Of a stretch of DNA of 64,000 nucleotides, positions 50,344-63,963 are shown piece by piece. The stretch covers positions 221,684 to 285,683 of the forward strand of contig BDDD01000079.1 in the NCBI GenBank assembly GCA_001972305.1, written 5' to 3'. The DNA is from Cephalotus follicularis (Eukaryota > Streptophyta > Magnoliopsida > Oxalidales > Cephalotaceae). A model generated the notes under the pieces. The model was not told where the DNA came from. It did not search any database and saw nothing but the letters and a program-made list of their open reading frames with translations. A program made the translations under genes and the position numbers. Every line of letters begins with the position of its first letter. The first letter of the stretch is position 1.

Positions 50344-50619
50344 GATCTGTCCATGTTTTATGACATAAATAATGTAAATGGATAAATAACAGAAAGGGTT
50401 GTTAAAAAATGAGACTTTATCTCAGTGCTATGCCATATTTAACTTATGCTTTTGTGGTGAGACATTTTTCCTTTATATTTACGTAAGACTGGTATCACTC
50501 TTGTCAATAAGGTCTATGGCAGCAAAATTCCACAATTAGCCAACTAAACCCATGTGGGTAACAAGTTAAAAGACCGAGACGGATACTCCATGATTCAACC
50601 AAGGTAAATGGTAAGAGTG

Positions 50620-50900
50620 GCCAATTTTACAAGCAAAACAAACCTCCTGCACCACTCGTTCCTGGGTTACCTCTAGTTGACCAATCAGAGTTGCGGTGTA
50701 CTATTGGTTGGTGAAGGGAAAGTTAACCCAAATCACGGCTAAAAGGAAAAGAGAAGAGGACTTGGGACCACCACTTTGAAAGACAACAAATTTTGACGCA
50801 ACCATTGAGGAAGCTCCAGCTCATAGAACTCATCAACTATATCCCAAACTTGACTTGCAACATAACAATGCCTTAAGACATGCAGAGTCTAACAAACACG
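50620..50900 (-). mobile_element. LINE (non-LTR retrotransposon) ORF2 remnant
   Basis: Read on the minus strand, the sequence shows TLHVLRHCYVASQVWDIV, the zinc-binding/reverse-transcriptase-tail pattern of plant LINEs. Closer to the low-coordinate end it reads STRGNPGTSGAGGLFC, which matches the start of the LINE-type RNase H fold. Stops and a lost upstream RT domain show it is a decayed fragment. Confidence 0.72.
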
Positions 50901-51270
50901 TGGCTACCATTTTAAAAGAATCTAAACAACACTGTCAGCTTTTATTATCACTTTTGAATTAAGATTCCCGCCTAGAGATTTAATTATTTGAATCACGACA
51001 ATGCTACAACCATACAGTTCAGTGCTTGTACCTCCAAAAACTTACCACATAAATGTACAATCACATTATTACATAGCCATGGACAGAGCACGTGACGTCC
51101 TCATTAAATGGATTCACAACTATAATATAATAATAATAATTAATTAAATCACTGTATTTCAGTAACGTCTTCACTACTGGTAGGTCAACATGCCAACTCA
51201 CTCTTTCTCAGTGTATTCATTCCTTTAATAAGAAAAAGTAATAAAATCTTTTGACTTTGATATCATCGAC
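50901..51270. promoter_or_regulatory. CMT2 5' flank
   Basis: AT-rich sequence with TATAATATAATAATAATAAT at about 51120-51145. It includes the presumed CMT2 promoter and leader; no gene is seen. Confidence 0.4.
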
Positions 51271-54200
51271 TTGCATGTTACTTCTTTTTTGGGTCTCAAA
51301 GTTTGTTCAAGTATGGAATCACCAAGAGAAACAAAATCTGAGTCTCCGTGTTTCACATTGCTTGAAAATGGAAGTGAACAGCTGCAATCACTGCCTGTTG
51401 AAATCAATGACCCAAACATGACAAATCCAAGCCCTTCAAAACCCATTGTTACCCTTGACGTGGGCCCTAAAGATACAAAATCTCCTAACAAATTCACCCA
51501 TCAGAAATACCTGAGAAGATCACCGAGAAATAAATCTTCGACTGAATCGAAAGTGTTTGATGAAGTGTCTCTGCGGCGGTCGCCAAGATTCGTGTCGTCT
51601 AATGGCAGAGTGGAATGTACTTTGATTAAGGTGGCATTTCTTGCAGTTTATTTGCAATTTATTTATTTTTTTGGTGTTAAACTAAAAAATAACGCGAAAC
51701 TTAAGGGGGATTCATGCTTATCAGTTTTTTTTTAATTAAAAAATTATAGTCTAAAAATGGTGATAACAAGTGTATAAGGAGGTCGCCAAGATTCGCTTCC
51801 TCTTCCATTGGTGAGAGAAATGCCACTGTGAAGTCTGCTTCAAAGGTGCATTACCCATTTCTTTTCTCTTTCTTTTTTTCAATTGAATTGTGGGTAAATG
51901 ATGATTAAATGGGCATGAACTATTTTTTGGTGTAATTCTAAAGTTTACTTCATAGTTGCTGAAGAAAAGAAGGGAGAGATTACGACTTCCTTATCGTTTA
52001 TGTTTTAAATTTTGTTTCTTAAATTGTGCAGAGCAAAATATCCAAGGGTCGGGACCTTACAATGAAGTGAGTGATAGTTAACCTAACTTGATTATGTTGT
52101 TTCTTCACTTTTTTTTCCCCGGTTTCATGCTAATACATATTGCACGCTACTAGCAGAGCTGATGTTAAACGCTTAGAGAAAAAGAGCTTGAGACAATCGC
52201 CAAGACGGTCCTCAACCCTATCTACACCTGAAAGCATTCATTCAAAAACTATCTTGGGGTCCCCTGAAAAGGGCTGGTTTGGAGGCTTACTACCAATAAC
52301 TTCTAATCTTGAAATGAGTTCACTAATAAAATTGAAAGCCGAGCCATTATCTCCCACAATGTATGAAGAGGATGATGAACGAGCTTTGCCATCAACATAT
52401 TATGACCCAGTTATATTAGATGAGAATCACTTAGGAAATAATGCTAACAGAAAAACAGATAACAGGCAGCTAAGAAGATCTCCAAGATTATCTTCAGATA
52501 TGGCTGGGGCTGAAAATGTCACTGTAAATTCTACCTTGATTAGAGTGGCTGGATTATCAGAGGAACGATCTTCCAAGAAGATTAAGACCATTTCAGGAAA
52601 TTCTGATACGAGACTGACAGAAGAAACATTCTTGAGACAATTGCCGTTATTGATATTGGCAACTGACACTGATGGTATTAATGAACCTTTGAGGAAATAT
52701 GATGTGAGATTTTCAGATGAAAAGATATTGCGAGAATCTCCAAAACTTTCCTTGTCTGTGTCCAATTTATCGGATGAACAGCCTTCAAAGAATTTCAAGA
52801 TAGCTTTGGAAAATTCTGATATGGAAACCTTGTTTGGAGCTGCAAATGGAAGTATAAAAGGTCAGCGCCCAGAGAAACTCAAGATATCAGCGATTTCAGA
52901 GGAGAAACCGAAAAAACGCAAAAAGAGATTTTCCTTCATTGGAGATCCAATCCCGGATGATGAAGCTCAAAAAAGGTGGTGTTGGCGTTATGAGCTTAAG
53001 GTGACCAAACAAAATCTCTTTTATTTCATTGCTCTTTTATTTTATTGCAATGTTTCTACTGATCTTCAATTGCTAGAAGTATGAATAAGGTCAATTTGAA
53101 ATATGAAGGGATTTGGCCAATTATATGGTTGCTCTAAAAAACCTATTAATGCATTGAAATATTTCTATGTTTGATTCATCTGACAACCAATTTAAGTAAA
53201 AGTTGGACTCTGTAACATTCAAATATGAAATAATGGCAGGCATGTTAGAACAAGGTTTGAGTTCTTTTTGTAATTTTTTGTTTCCTAATGATGCTATTTA
53301 ATCATCCGATTGGCTTTGTGGTTCATCTTATTTCTCTCAAGTTGGTTCGTGATGATATATGATTACTATTCAAGCTGAAGTAGTGTGCATTCTAATTGAT
53401 TTTCCAAGCTTCACATGTGATTGCGAGCTTCTGTCTATCTGATGCTGTTGGCATGGAGGCTATCCAGACATCATGCTTTGCTTCTTTTCTGTTAACTGTC
53501 TAGCTATAGCATCAATGATATGTGCCTTGGTATCTACTAAATAATCTGTGTGGGAGCCTTGAATCGTTTGGCCTGTATTTTGAGCTCTTTGATGACTTGG
53601 CACGCTTCTATTTTTTTCTACTGCTGAACCTGTCTATGTTTATCCAATTGTATTTTAGTTTTGTTTAAACATGGTCCTATTTTAAAATTATGTATGTCAC
53701 TATGGAGCACGGATGTGATGGATTTTGCAGAGTCAAGGATCTAAGGGAAAAGGACTTGCAGTAAAGTACGTAATCATTTACAAGATTGTATGTTTGGTGG
53801 TTTTTGTTGTCTTTCTTCTTCCAACTTGACATGTTGTCTTACATCTTTCGGTACATGCTTTTTGTTGCAGTGATGATGATGATGATGATGAAGATAAAAT
53901 AATTTCAAATGCGGAATGCCATTACAATCAAGTTGAGATTGACGGGTGTATTTTTGATCTTGGAGATTGTGCATATATAAAGGTAATCGCTCTCCGTATC
54001 AAAAGAGCATGGAAAAGATTTACTTTTCTTTTGTCACCCTTCTTGGAAACACATTTGCCAATTTACATATTCTCTGAAGTTTCATTCCAATCCTTTTGTT
54101 ATATTACAACGATTTAAGTAATTAGAACCCCTGTTCTCTAATATTTATATCATATGTGTGGGGTATATATTGAATGCTCGCTCCACCAATTAGAGACAAG

Positions 54201-57200
54201 GATCTGTTTTGGGCAAATTTCATTTGCTTATATTGGTATTGTTTCTTAGTATCATTTCATTCTTTAGTCAATCAACTTTCTTATACTTCATTCAGATAAA
54301 AGAATACAATCCACTCATTGGGAGATTTTTACATGTCTTTATTCTCTTTAGAGTTGAAGTTGTCAAAATGAATGAGACAATCAAACAGCCCTATCAGATA
54401 TCTTTACAGAACGCTTTTCTTTTTAGGGGGTTGGGGGTGGTTCCCTGGGTTACTTTCTTTCGTTTTTCACATGTACATTGTTGTTATAACCATCAACAGC
54501 AGTCTAAATTGTTGTATCTTCAAGTTTATAGTAAACATGAGATTCATGCAAAAAAAAAAAAATTCATACAAGAGTTGACTTCTCGAATAAAATGATATTG
54601 CAAATGAAAGAAGACGTCTTCTTTCATCTAAGAAGCTATAATAGGGTTATTCAGTCCATTTATCCCCTTCTTGATGTTGTTTAAAGCCCATTGACTTGGT
54701 GCCATTGCTCACCGTTAGATAATGGCATGTGCCAATTATGTGATAATAAAAGTAAATGAGTGGATCGTGAGTTTATAGTATCATGTAGCATGCGTTTTGT
54801 TTATTGTTTGCTTGGTGAAATAGAATCACTTTCACAAAATCTTGTAACTACTATTTGGTGGCATGCTCATGATACATAAGATAACTTGTTGTCTTAGCTA
54901 TGTTACTCTAAAAAATCAGTATTGTTGATGTTGAAGTGAGGAATGGTTTACATGATTCAGGGTGAACGAGGACAAAAACATGTTGGCATGCTCTTAGAAT
55001 TTTTCAGAACAACGGATAAGGAAGATTATTTTCGGGTCCAATGGTTTTATAGAGCTGAAGATACAGTATGTGTATAAATTTTTGTTTGCTTTTCTGGGTA
55101 TGCCACATTACTTATCCTTGAATATGGTGCTTATTGTTCTGTGTTCATTTCTCAGGTTATGAAAGAAGCAGCTGCTTCCCATGACAAGAAGCGTTTGTTC
55201 TCTTCTACTATAATGAATGATAATCCAGTAGACTGCATTATATCAAAAGTCAGTGTTACTCAAATATCACCAGGGGTATGCTTCTAGTGTGATTCTGAAT
55301 TATTAAGACATTTCTGCTTTACTGTTCTGATTTTTGTATTTTTAGTTAATCAATGTTGCATCTTATATTTTAAAACTTGTTTGTACTTTTTGACCTGTTG
55401 CAGGTAGGATTAAATTCCATTTCTATTCCGCCATCTGACTTTTACTTTGATATGGAGTACAGCGTCGATTATTCAACCTTTAGAACTTTGTCAAATGGTA
55501 TTTTTTTCATAATATTGTTTCAGTTTAACTTGCTCTACTGACTGTTGCTGCCATATATGTGAGATAATGGGAGGGAGAGAATCCATGATTTAACGGAAGA
55601 TAAGAACATGGTCATAGCTAAATGGTATTAAGGCGTCAATAGTATTCATATCCATGATTATGACCATAGTTTTATGCTGGCAAGTAACCTACTGCAGCCT
55701 TCCTTCTTCTTCGAGGCAAATATTCCATACCTTATTTTTGATAATCTAAACAGTGAAGTGGTTGTGTCACGTCTTATTGTTACTGATGGTGCATATTTAA
55801 GTTACAAGTATTAGAAGCTTTGGATATTGAAGATCAACTTTTACTGCTCGGTTAGGAAGGGGAAGATCGGAATGCAACCATAATGCTTGTTAAATAGTAT
55901 TTCTACATATGCTTTTCCTTGGTCTATAAGTAGGAAATGCAGCTGAAACTTGTTCCATCTTTTATCAATGGTTTTAACCTTCCCATATTGTAATAATTTT
56001 GTTTTTTCTAAGATCCAGGAAATTTAATCTATGGATACATTCATTCCGATGATTGACTAGGTAAATAAAAATAAAATAAAATTTGCAAAGCCCTTGACTC
56101 CTTTCACCTTGTATTTCTTCAAAAGGTTTTTTGACCCACATGTTAGCACCTGCCCTGATATATTCCCTGAGTGTTAGCAATCAATGCGAGATTGTAGTGA
56201 AAATTAATTTAAATACTTGTTACTGCTGCATCTGATTTTCAAAATTGCATCAGATGATTCTCCTAAATGCCGTGATTCATTGATGCCGAGATGCACTGAA
56301 AATGTCCCTGCAATGTCCTCTGGAGCTCTGATAAGTTGTGAACCTTCTAAAGCAGAATTGGTTCTGTTAGATCTATATTCTGGTTGTGGTGGAATGTCAA
56401 CTGGATTATGCCTTGGTGCCAAAGCTTCTCGCATTGATCTTGTTACAGTATTACCATTTACATCATTTCCATTTTCCTTGTATAAACTCTCTAGCCGATA
56501 TTTATTTCCTCTATAGATTTGTGATATTTATTTTTGCATTTTATTATAGAGGTGGGCTCTTGATAGTGATAGGTCTACATGTGAAAGCTTGAAATTAAAT
56601 CATCCAGAAACAAATGTGAGTATACGTCACCCATTACTGGTTCAAGCTAAGTTGTCCGTATACATAAACTTTTGAAGGTATTGTAAATCCATATGTGCTT
56701 CTTTTATAGGTTTGGAATGAATCTGCTGAGGATTTCCTTGAACTTTTGAAGGAATGGGAAAAGTTGTGCAACCAGTATGTGGTCAATGATGTGGAAGGTA
56801 CAGGTCAATCAAAATCAGTTGCCTCTAGAGTAACCATGAACGATGTAAATTCTCTAGATGATGATGATGATGATGATGATGATGAAGATGATGATGCTTC
56901 TAATGAATATGAAGTGGCCGACATTACAGATATTTGTTTCGGTGATCCCAGTGAAACAGGCAAGCGTGGACTAAAACTTAAGGTACGCTGCATGAAAGGT
57001 TGTTCTTCATTCATCGCTACCTTCTGCAGTTGTCTTACCTTAATTGCCTGTTTTTCTCACTACCAGTGAAAATGGCAGCAAATTAATGAATCAAATGCAC
57101 TCTTGCACTTTATACTCTTGTTTTTTTCCTTGCTAGTAAATAATTGCACTTTGATGTTCTTAACTTGCAAGAGACTTTGTTTGGTTCTTCTAGAAGCAAG

Positions 57201-60200
57201 CATATGCTCTTTGATATCCTTTTACGACTGCTTTTCTATACTGATAAGGAAGGACGAAACATGTGGTCATCCATTCATAGAGTTCATGTTGCAATTTGGT
57301 ATCCAAATGAAGCAAGAATACAAAGTCAGGAGTATAATATGATGGTTGGATAACTTATATAGGCCTTTGGCCAATCTTCTGGAATACTACTTAATTCATG
57401 ACTCATGTAGAATAAGCACTGTATCTTGTCTGAGAACACACAATAATTGTATCATTACAATCATATATCTTGCTTGTTCATTAATAATCATAAGGTTTCC
57501 TGTACTTATACCATATATGTATATGGCATTTATCTTCAAACATCAATGACTGCAAGTGATATTAAAGCATGCCCACCAAGCTGTCGATTAATTGGCCTTA
57601 TAGTTTTCATACTGTGATTTTACTGCCTACATCACGGAGAAATCTTCTTCTTTTTTGTTCTAATTTTTATTCAGAATCGATTAATTTTTATAGCCCATAT
57701 TTGAGAGATTGTAGTTGCTATAACTGGTTCATGAAAGACTAGTTAAAAATTCGGTGAGTTTGGGTGATTATCTGTAGACAACTGGGACTATCAGATGTCT
57801 GTATTAGCGATAAAACATTGCAAATTTGGTTGCTTAATTGTAACTTGTAAGCTGTTACTACTAAAGCATCTTGGAAAATAGTTTGTATTTATGGGCTTTT
57901 GTTTGATATTGTAGTTTGGTGAAGATAATTTTCTACTCATAGCTATTTCGTTAGGTGCATTGGAAGGGTTATGAAACAAGTGAAGATTCATGGGAACCAG
58001 TTGAAGAGTTGAGGTATACTTGCACTGTGAATACAATGTTTTGCTTGAGTTGTCGCATTCATACTTTTTATTTAATATCTCTCAGTAATTGCCAAGAACG
58101 GATTCGGGATTTCGTGAGGAATGGCTTCAGATCCAAGATCTTGCCACTTCCTGTAAGTTCTCTTTTACTGTATGTAATATCTGGAAGCTCGATATCATTA
58201 AAATATAGCCTTCATTGCAATAATTGTAGTATTGATGTCCCTGCCAATTAATTCAAGGGTGATGTCGATGTTATTTGTGGTGGTCCTCCTTGCCAAGGGA
58301 TTAGTGGTTATAATCGCTTCAGAAATGCTGAATCCCCACTGGCTGATGAGAGAAATCGTCAAATCATAGTCTTCATGGACATAGTGCAGTTCTTAAAACC
58401 AAAGTTTGTGTTGATGGAAAATGTGGTTGACATTTTGAGATTTGACAAGGCTTCTCTTGCAAGATATGCTCTAAGTCGTTTGGTACATATGAGATACCAA
58501 GCAAGGCTTGGTACCATTGCAGCTGGATGTTATGGTCTTCCACAATTTCGATTGCGAGTTTTCTTGTGGGGTGCTCATCCAAATGAGGCAAGTTAGTTTT
58601 GACACATAGTTGCAATGATGAAACTTTTTGGGCAAATGACAGTTTTCTTTGCCGAACACAAATGAAAATAGGGAACATGATTTTTTATTTACATGTTCAA
58701 CATATATATGGTCTAAAATGCTTCAAGAACTACATTTTTTATAAAATTTGTATATAAGATATAATTTACTGACTTCATTTTCCTGTAATATTGAAATTGG
58801 CACTTAATTGCTTTATTCTCTATTTTTTGGCCTGCAGAAACTACCCCAATTTCCACTTCCTACACATGATGTTATTGTCAGATATTGGCCTCCACCTGAG
58901 TGGGAGGTGATCTAATAGTTTTGTTTTCTATTAAGATGTACTTCATTTTGCATTTTCATACCTGAATAATTACTTTTACTATCATTTTGCAGCGCAATAC
59001 TGTCGCTTATAATGAAGATCAACCTCGGGAACTAGAAAAAGCCATTGTTCTCCAGGATGCCATATCTGATCTTCCAGCTGTACTCACATCATGTCTCATC
59101 TGATTGATTTACTGATTTGACACAGTATTCTAATATGTATCCAAATTATAGGTGACAAGCCATGAAATTCGTGAGGAAATGTCATATGAGAAACCTCCAG
59201 AATCAGAGTTCCAAAGATATATACGCTCTACCAAACATGGTAAATTTTTTATTCGTCGGTCCCATAATATTAAGCAATGTTGTATGGCTTTCGTACTAGC
59301 TGCCAAGGCCCATGACAAATATTTGATTTGTTTATAATTAGTAGTGTACATTTATCTTTGTGTTGACCACATTTTTATCCTTTTTTTCATGGTGCCTAGA
59401 GATGGGCAGCTCTTTATCCAATGACGATTCACCAACAGAGAATTTACTATATGATCATCGGCCTTACTCAACGACGGAGGAAGATTATGCACGAGTTTGT
59501 TTAATTCCAAAAAGAAAGGTATACTGTCTATGGACTTTCGGATTGATATGGTAAACTTTTTTTTTTCTTGGGCCGTTTTCCATCTAATTTACTGGATTCT
59601 AGGGAGCAAATTTCAGGGACCTCCCTGGTGTAGAAGTAGGAACCGACAATGTTGTTAGACGGAAAGAGAAAATATTCTTGCCGTCTGGGAAACCAATGGT
59701 GAGCAGCTTATACTATCTATTATATTAGGATTGAATGCATGGACCATAATAGTTGCTGCTGTTGAAACCTCCCTCACCCACTACCCCCCTGCGCTCTAAC
59801 CATCTGAGCTAGGTGTGCTTGCGTTTTCATGCTTTTGTTATCCGAGATTTCTTCTGTGGGTTGCTCGGTTACAGTGCTGGAATCTTTTTTTTCCGAGATT
59901 ATGAAATAAATTGTGTCCTTGTAGGTACCAGATTATGCCTTAACTTTTGAACAAGGAAAGTCTAAAAGGTTAATATTTTCTGTTGTGGTCTTTCTGATTT
60001 TTCTTTTTTTGTTTCCCTCCAACCTAATAATTTAACTATGCATGCAGACCATTTGCGAGGTTATGGTGGGATGAGACAGTGCCTACCGTAGTAACTTTCC
60101 CAAATCTTCACAGCCAGGTCTCTCCTACTAGTTTAGTTTGTAATACAGTAAAATATCCTGGATATTGTGTGAATTTATAAATTTGTGTAGGCAGCAATAC

Positions 60201-61127
60201 ATCCAGAGCAGGACAGGGTCCTCACCATCCGGGAATATGCAAGGTTGCAAGGCTTTCCTGATTATTATAGGTTTCGAGGGAGTGTCAAAAAGAGGTATTA
60301 ATAGTTTATTTCTGAAGCTGTACAAGTCTGTCATAGGTAACTATACACCACAATCATGTTTTAATTGGGAGCCTAATGCAGATCTATGGCAGCAAATGAA
60401 TTTTCTTTTTCTCTAAGTAAAAAAGACATTATAGTATCTGTGGAAATCCGGATTTAGCTGTAAGTTGTTCAATCAGGGATTAGTTCCTTCTTTTTCAACA
60501 GGAAAAATATCCCTCTGCAATTGTATATATGCCAGTTCCTATACCAAGTAAAATGTGAGTATGAATAGAATTCAATTATTCATTCCAATTCTTCCTCTGT
60601 TTTTCCTCTCCTAAAATTTCTGAAGTAACACCTATGCATGCTTGGTGGACTAGTCTAGAGAGGTATATGGGGCTCACATTTTGCTCTCTAAAGACGATTC
60701 GCACCGTAGCTTGACCTAGCAACACCAATAGTCTAGTGATTAGGCAATAATTTTGTTAGACAGTAAATGACTACTAGGATAAACAAGATTATCTTATCTG
60801 GTTAGAATGTGTCTTTGTGCAAGTACTTCTGCCACATATTAACCAACTGCGTTGCTATAACAATGGTCAAACATAGATGGTATCCGAAATTTTGTTGTCG
60901 GTATTCTGTAGTTGAAATCTTTTATCAATATCTTCTGCAGGTATCGGCAGCTCGGAAATGCAGTGGCTGTTCCTGTTGCTCGAGCCTTAGGATACTCACT
61001 GGGGATGGCATATCAAAAACTGAGTGGGAATGAACCGTTGATGACACTCCCTCCAAAGTTTTCCCTTTCCACTAATCATCAACTGGCGAAGTCATTGTTT
61101 AAAGAGAAAAGTAGTGCTACTCACTAA
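51271..61127 (+). CDS. CMT2: Chromomethylase CMT2 (plant non-CG DNA methyltransferase), about 1218 aa
   Basis: Twenty-four exons: 51271-51630, 51750-51845, 52032-52066, 52154-53000, 53731-53765, 53871-53982, 54961-55065, 55156-55275, 55404-55497, 56254-56447, 56550-56615, 56710-56982, 57955-58013, 58086-58152, 58258-58587, 58838-58906, 58993-59079, 59152-59239, 59400-59518, 59603-59698, 59925-59968, 60048-60117, 60191-60294, 60941-61127. The long N terminus carries repeated RRSPR motifs, as in CMT2 and not CMT3. A BAH domain spans about residues 460-600. The catalytic domain has [13 protein letters not shown] (AdoMet site), [13 protein letters not shown] with the catalytic Cys near 833, MENVVDIL, and [13 protein letters not shown] chromodomain is inserted between these motifs (about 754-821; [15 protein letters not shown]), and would read H3K9me2. 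A poly-Asp run precedes it. The start could also be the ATG at 51313. One intron has a GC donor. Confidence 0.95.
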
Positions 61128-61911
61128 TGTTTTCTTTTCCCTTCATATTATTTGCGGCACTGACATAAATCCTCTTGGTGGTTTCTATTCTTTGTGTTGT
61201 ACACTAGCCATTGAAAACATCATAAATTCTATGAATAAAATAGAGACTTTTGATTTTGATTTAATTTATTTTTTGGGCTTTGAGGCCCAACCAAGTTGAG
61301 AAGAAGCAACCTAGCTTTGATTTCACAGAGTAGGGGCACTATTTGGATCTAAGAGTCATAACTATCTGTTCTTTGCTCACTGATTTCATAGAGTAGGAGC
61401 AGAATTTGATCCTTGGCATTGCTCTGTTGTGTCTTCTCACTCCCATCAAATTGGATAAATTAAATACCTGAAGACCAAGTGAACAATAGGACATCATTCT
61501 CATGTTATTTACTTGTCATAAGTGCCACTTGAGTGGTTTTAGCAAATCTGATATCCTTATTCTTTTAAGTTTTGACTTGTGATAGAAATAAGAGAATTTC
61601 ATTTTTTTTGTTTTTGAATTTTTCAATTTTGCATCTGCAATTTTGATTTATTACAATTCCTTGTCTCCGTCAATATTTTGTTAGAGGGCAGTTAATAAAA
61701 ACGAAAATAACTATTAAACACGATATCATTTTAACTTAATTTTAACAGTTTTCTTTTACGAAATTAAAATAAATCAAAATTTTAGGGAAGTAAGGCTCCA
61801 GATTATTCTACATGCGTTAACCCGCCACTTCTACCCGCCCATCTTGTAAGGGTTTAAGGATTTATCATTAAAAAAAAAACACTCAAAAATTATTTTAATC
61901 ACCAATCCTCC
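61128..61911. other. Intergenic between CMT2 and the CobW gene
   Basis: CMT2 3' UTR to about 61280 (an AATAAAATAGA poly-A-like signal near 61233), then AT-rich promoter sequence. No gene is seen. Confidence 0.5.
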
Positions 61912-63495
61912 ATGGCAACCAGACTCTTACTCGCAAGGAGTTCGCTGAAAACCATCCACCGAAACTCACCGGCCTTATTGAACAATCTCCGGTCATTGAT
62001 TTCCCCGGACTTCAAACCGGAGAATCATTCACTTAGCCGGAATTCCCGAGGCTTTGCCTCAGCCCTCAGCCTCGATAATCGCGTCCCCGCCACCGTCATC
62101 ACCGGTTTTCTCGGCTCTGGAAAGGTTTTTGCGGTCTTCTTTCTTTTATTTGCATTATTATTGATTCTATTTTGATTGATTTTTTTTTAAATTGTTGCTT
62201 TTTCTAGTATTAATTAATGTTTTATAAATGTATGCAGACAACTCTTTTGAATCATATATTAACATCTCAGCATGGAAAGCGTATTGCTGTCATCGAAAAT
62301 GAGGTTTTGGCGTTCTCCCTTGAAATATTGTTTTTTTTTTTTTTTTACGAATTGCTTGCATTCGTTCTCATGCTATTATTTAGTGAGAAATTTTAATGTA
62401 ACGCAGTTTGGCGAGGTGGATATTGATGGATCGCTCGTCGCTGATCATTCATCTGTGTCCGAAGATATTGTCATGGTTAACAATGGTTGCTTGTGTTGTA
62501 CTGTGCGAGGAGATCTAGTTAAAATGCTCTTGGAGTTGGTTAAGAAAAGGCGAGATAAATTTGATCATATTGTTATAGAAACAACAGGTGATTAATTGTT
62601 AACAGTGACTTGTGCATATGCTTGTTTGGTTTTACTTATCTGGTGGGGCTTGGTGATGGTTTATTCCTTTCTAAAAATCTAACAAGATTGACTTTGAATG
62701 TACTTATTGATTTTGAATCATTACATATTCCATGAATCATTGGTCTGACCCTTATGTATTCCAAATATTAAATCTAAAATCTAAAACTGCTATTTTAATG
62801 TCTGTACTGTATGTTTTACGAATATGCCAAAAGAAAAGAGAGGGGAAATGAGAAGTCAATTTTTTCTTCCTTTTGTTTAGGTTGGTTTTTCTTACGTGGC
62901 CCTTACGCTAAACTAGAAAGTGCTATTTTGGTGTGAATAGTCTTGGAATGCTCTTATTGTTTCAATGGAATGTACTTCCCATATGCTGATATTAGCTGCT
63001 TGCATGAACTAAAATTCCTAAGTTCTCTAGTGGACTCCATCAGGTGACAGGTGCAGGTACTGAGAATGTGAATGTTTTATTTGTTTGTGCGCCCATTTTG
63101 CAGGCCTTGCTAAGCCAGCTCCTGTTATAGAAACATTTGTTTCTGATGAACTGGTTTCAGAATATGTGAAACTGGATGGAGTTGTTACTTTGGTCGACTC
63201 TAAGCATGCCATGCAACGCTTGAGTGAAGAAAAACCAAGATTTGTCGTGAATGAGGCTGTAGAACAAGTTGCTTATGCTGACCGTATAATTTTGAACAAG
63301 GTACATTTACTATTCTTAATTAGACTTGCGAGGGTACTGATTCTGTTTTCTTAATCTTGTTCAGTTTTATTTTACTTAAGCCAGAATTATCAAAATAATC
63401 CATGCTCATCTTTTTTTAAATTTCCTCCTGCATCACTTTGGCAGATCGATTTGGTGACTGAGACTGACTTGGAGAAGTTGAAGGATAAAATTAAG
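61912..63495 (+). CDS. CobW/ZNG1-type GTPase metallochaperone, 5' part only
   Basis: Visible exons: 61912-62124, 62238-62303, 62407-62587, 63104-63300, 63445-63495, 236 codons in frame; the rest lies beyond the right edge. The first 50 residues are rich in Arg, Ser and Leu with few acids (MATRLLLARSSLK), which suggests an organelle transit peptide, probably mitochondrial. The P-loop is GFLGSGKTT (about 65-73), interrupted by an intron after the Lys. The metal motif CLCC (Cys121, Cys123, Cys124) lies in NNGCLCCTVRGDL. HIVIETTGLAKPAPV is the switch II region, and ILNKID is the NKxD guanine-specificity motif, split by an intron. These define the CobW/COG0523 family, whose members load zinc or other metals onto client enzymes. 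The exact metal and client are not predictable here. Confidence 0.92.
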
Positions 63496-63963
63496 GTGAG
63501 GGACATAAACTGTCATCTACTTTTGTCAGTTGAGTGAAGACTAGGCAAAATTCTCTATGGACGGCAGAGTTTGTTTGCTAGTGTTATGCCTATTGTGATG
63601 AGGATAAGGTCTGTCATGCAGTCCCTCTCTGTGCGCAGTCATCCTCCTCTTTAATTTGAAATGAGAGAGCTTGAACTCTTGGTTTTCTATCATTTCCCCA
63701 AGTGACAAACAATTATATAGTCCCAGCCTCTCCCACTGATATGTAGGTTCTAGTCTTGTGTAGTGTACTGGGGAAAGTCTAGTTTAGTATAACAGTCTGT
63801 TGCCGATTTTAAATATATTTTACTTCTTAGCCAAAATACTTGCATCTGTCATTGTGGCTGTGATATAGTACATTCTAAAATTTGAAACCTGTTTCTGCAT
63901 ATAATTTTTAATGCCTTATAAGATTAATATCCACTTTTTTTTTTTTTTGGGGGGGGGTGGTGT

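Noticed and set aside
60503-60550. Possible extra CMT2 exon between 60294 and 60941
   Set aside because: An AG is present before GAAAAATATCC, but inclusion would break the conserved [12 protein letters not shown] junction.
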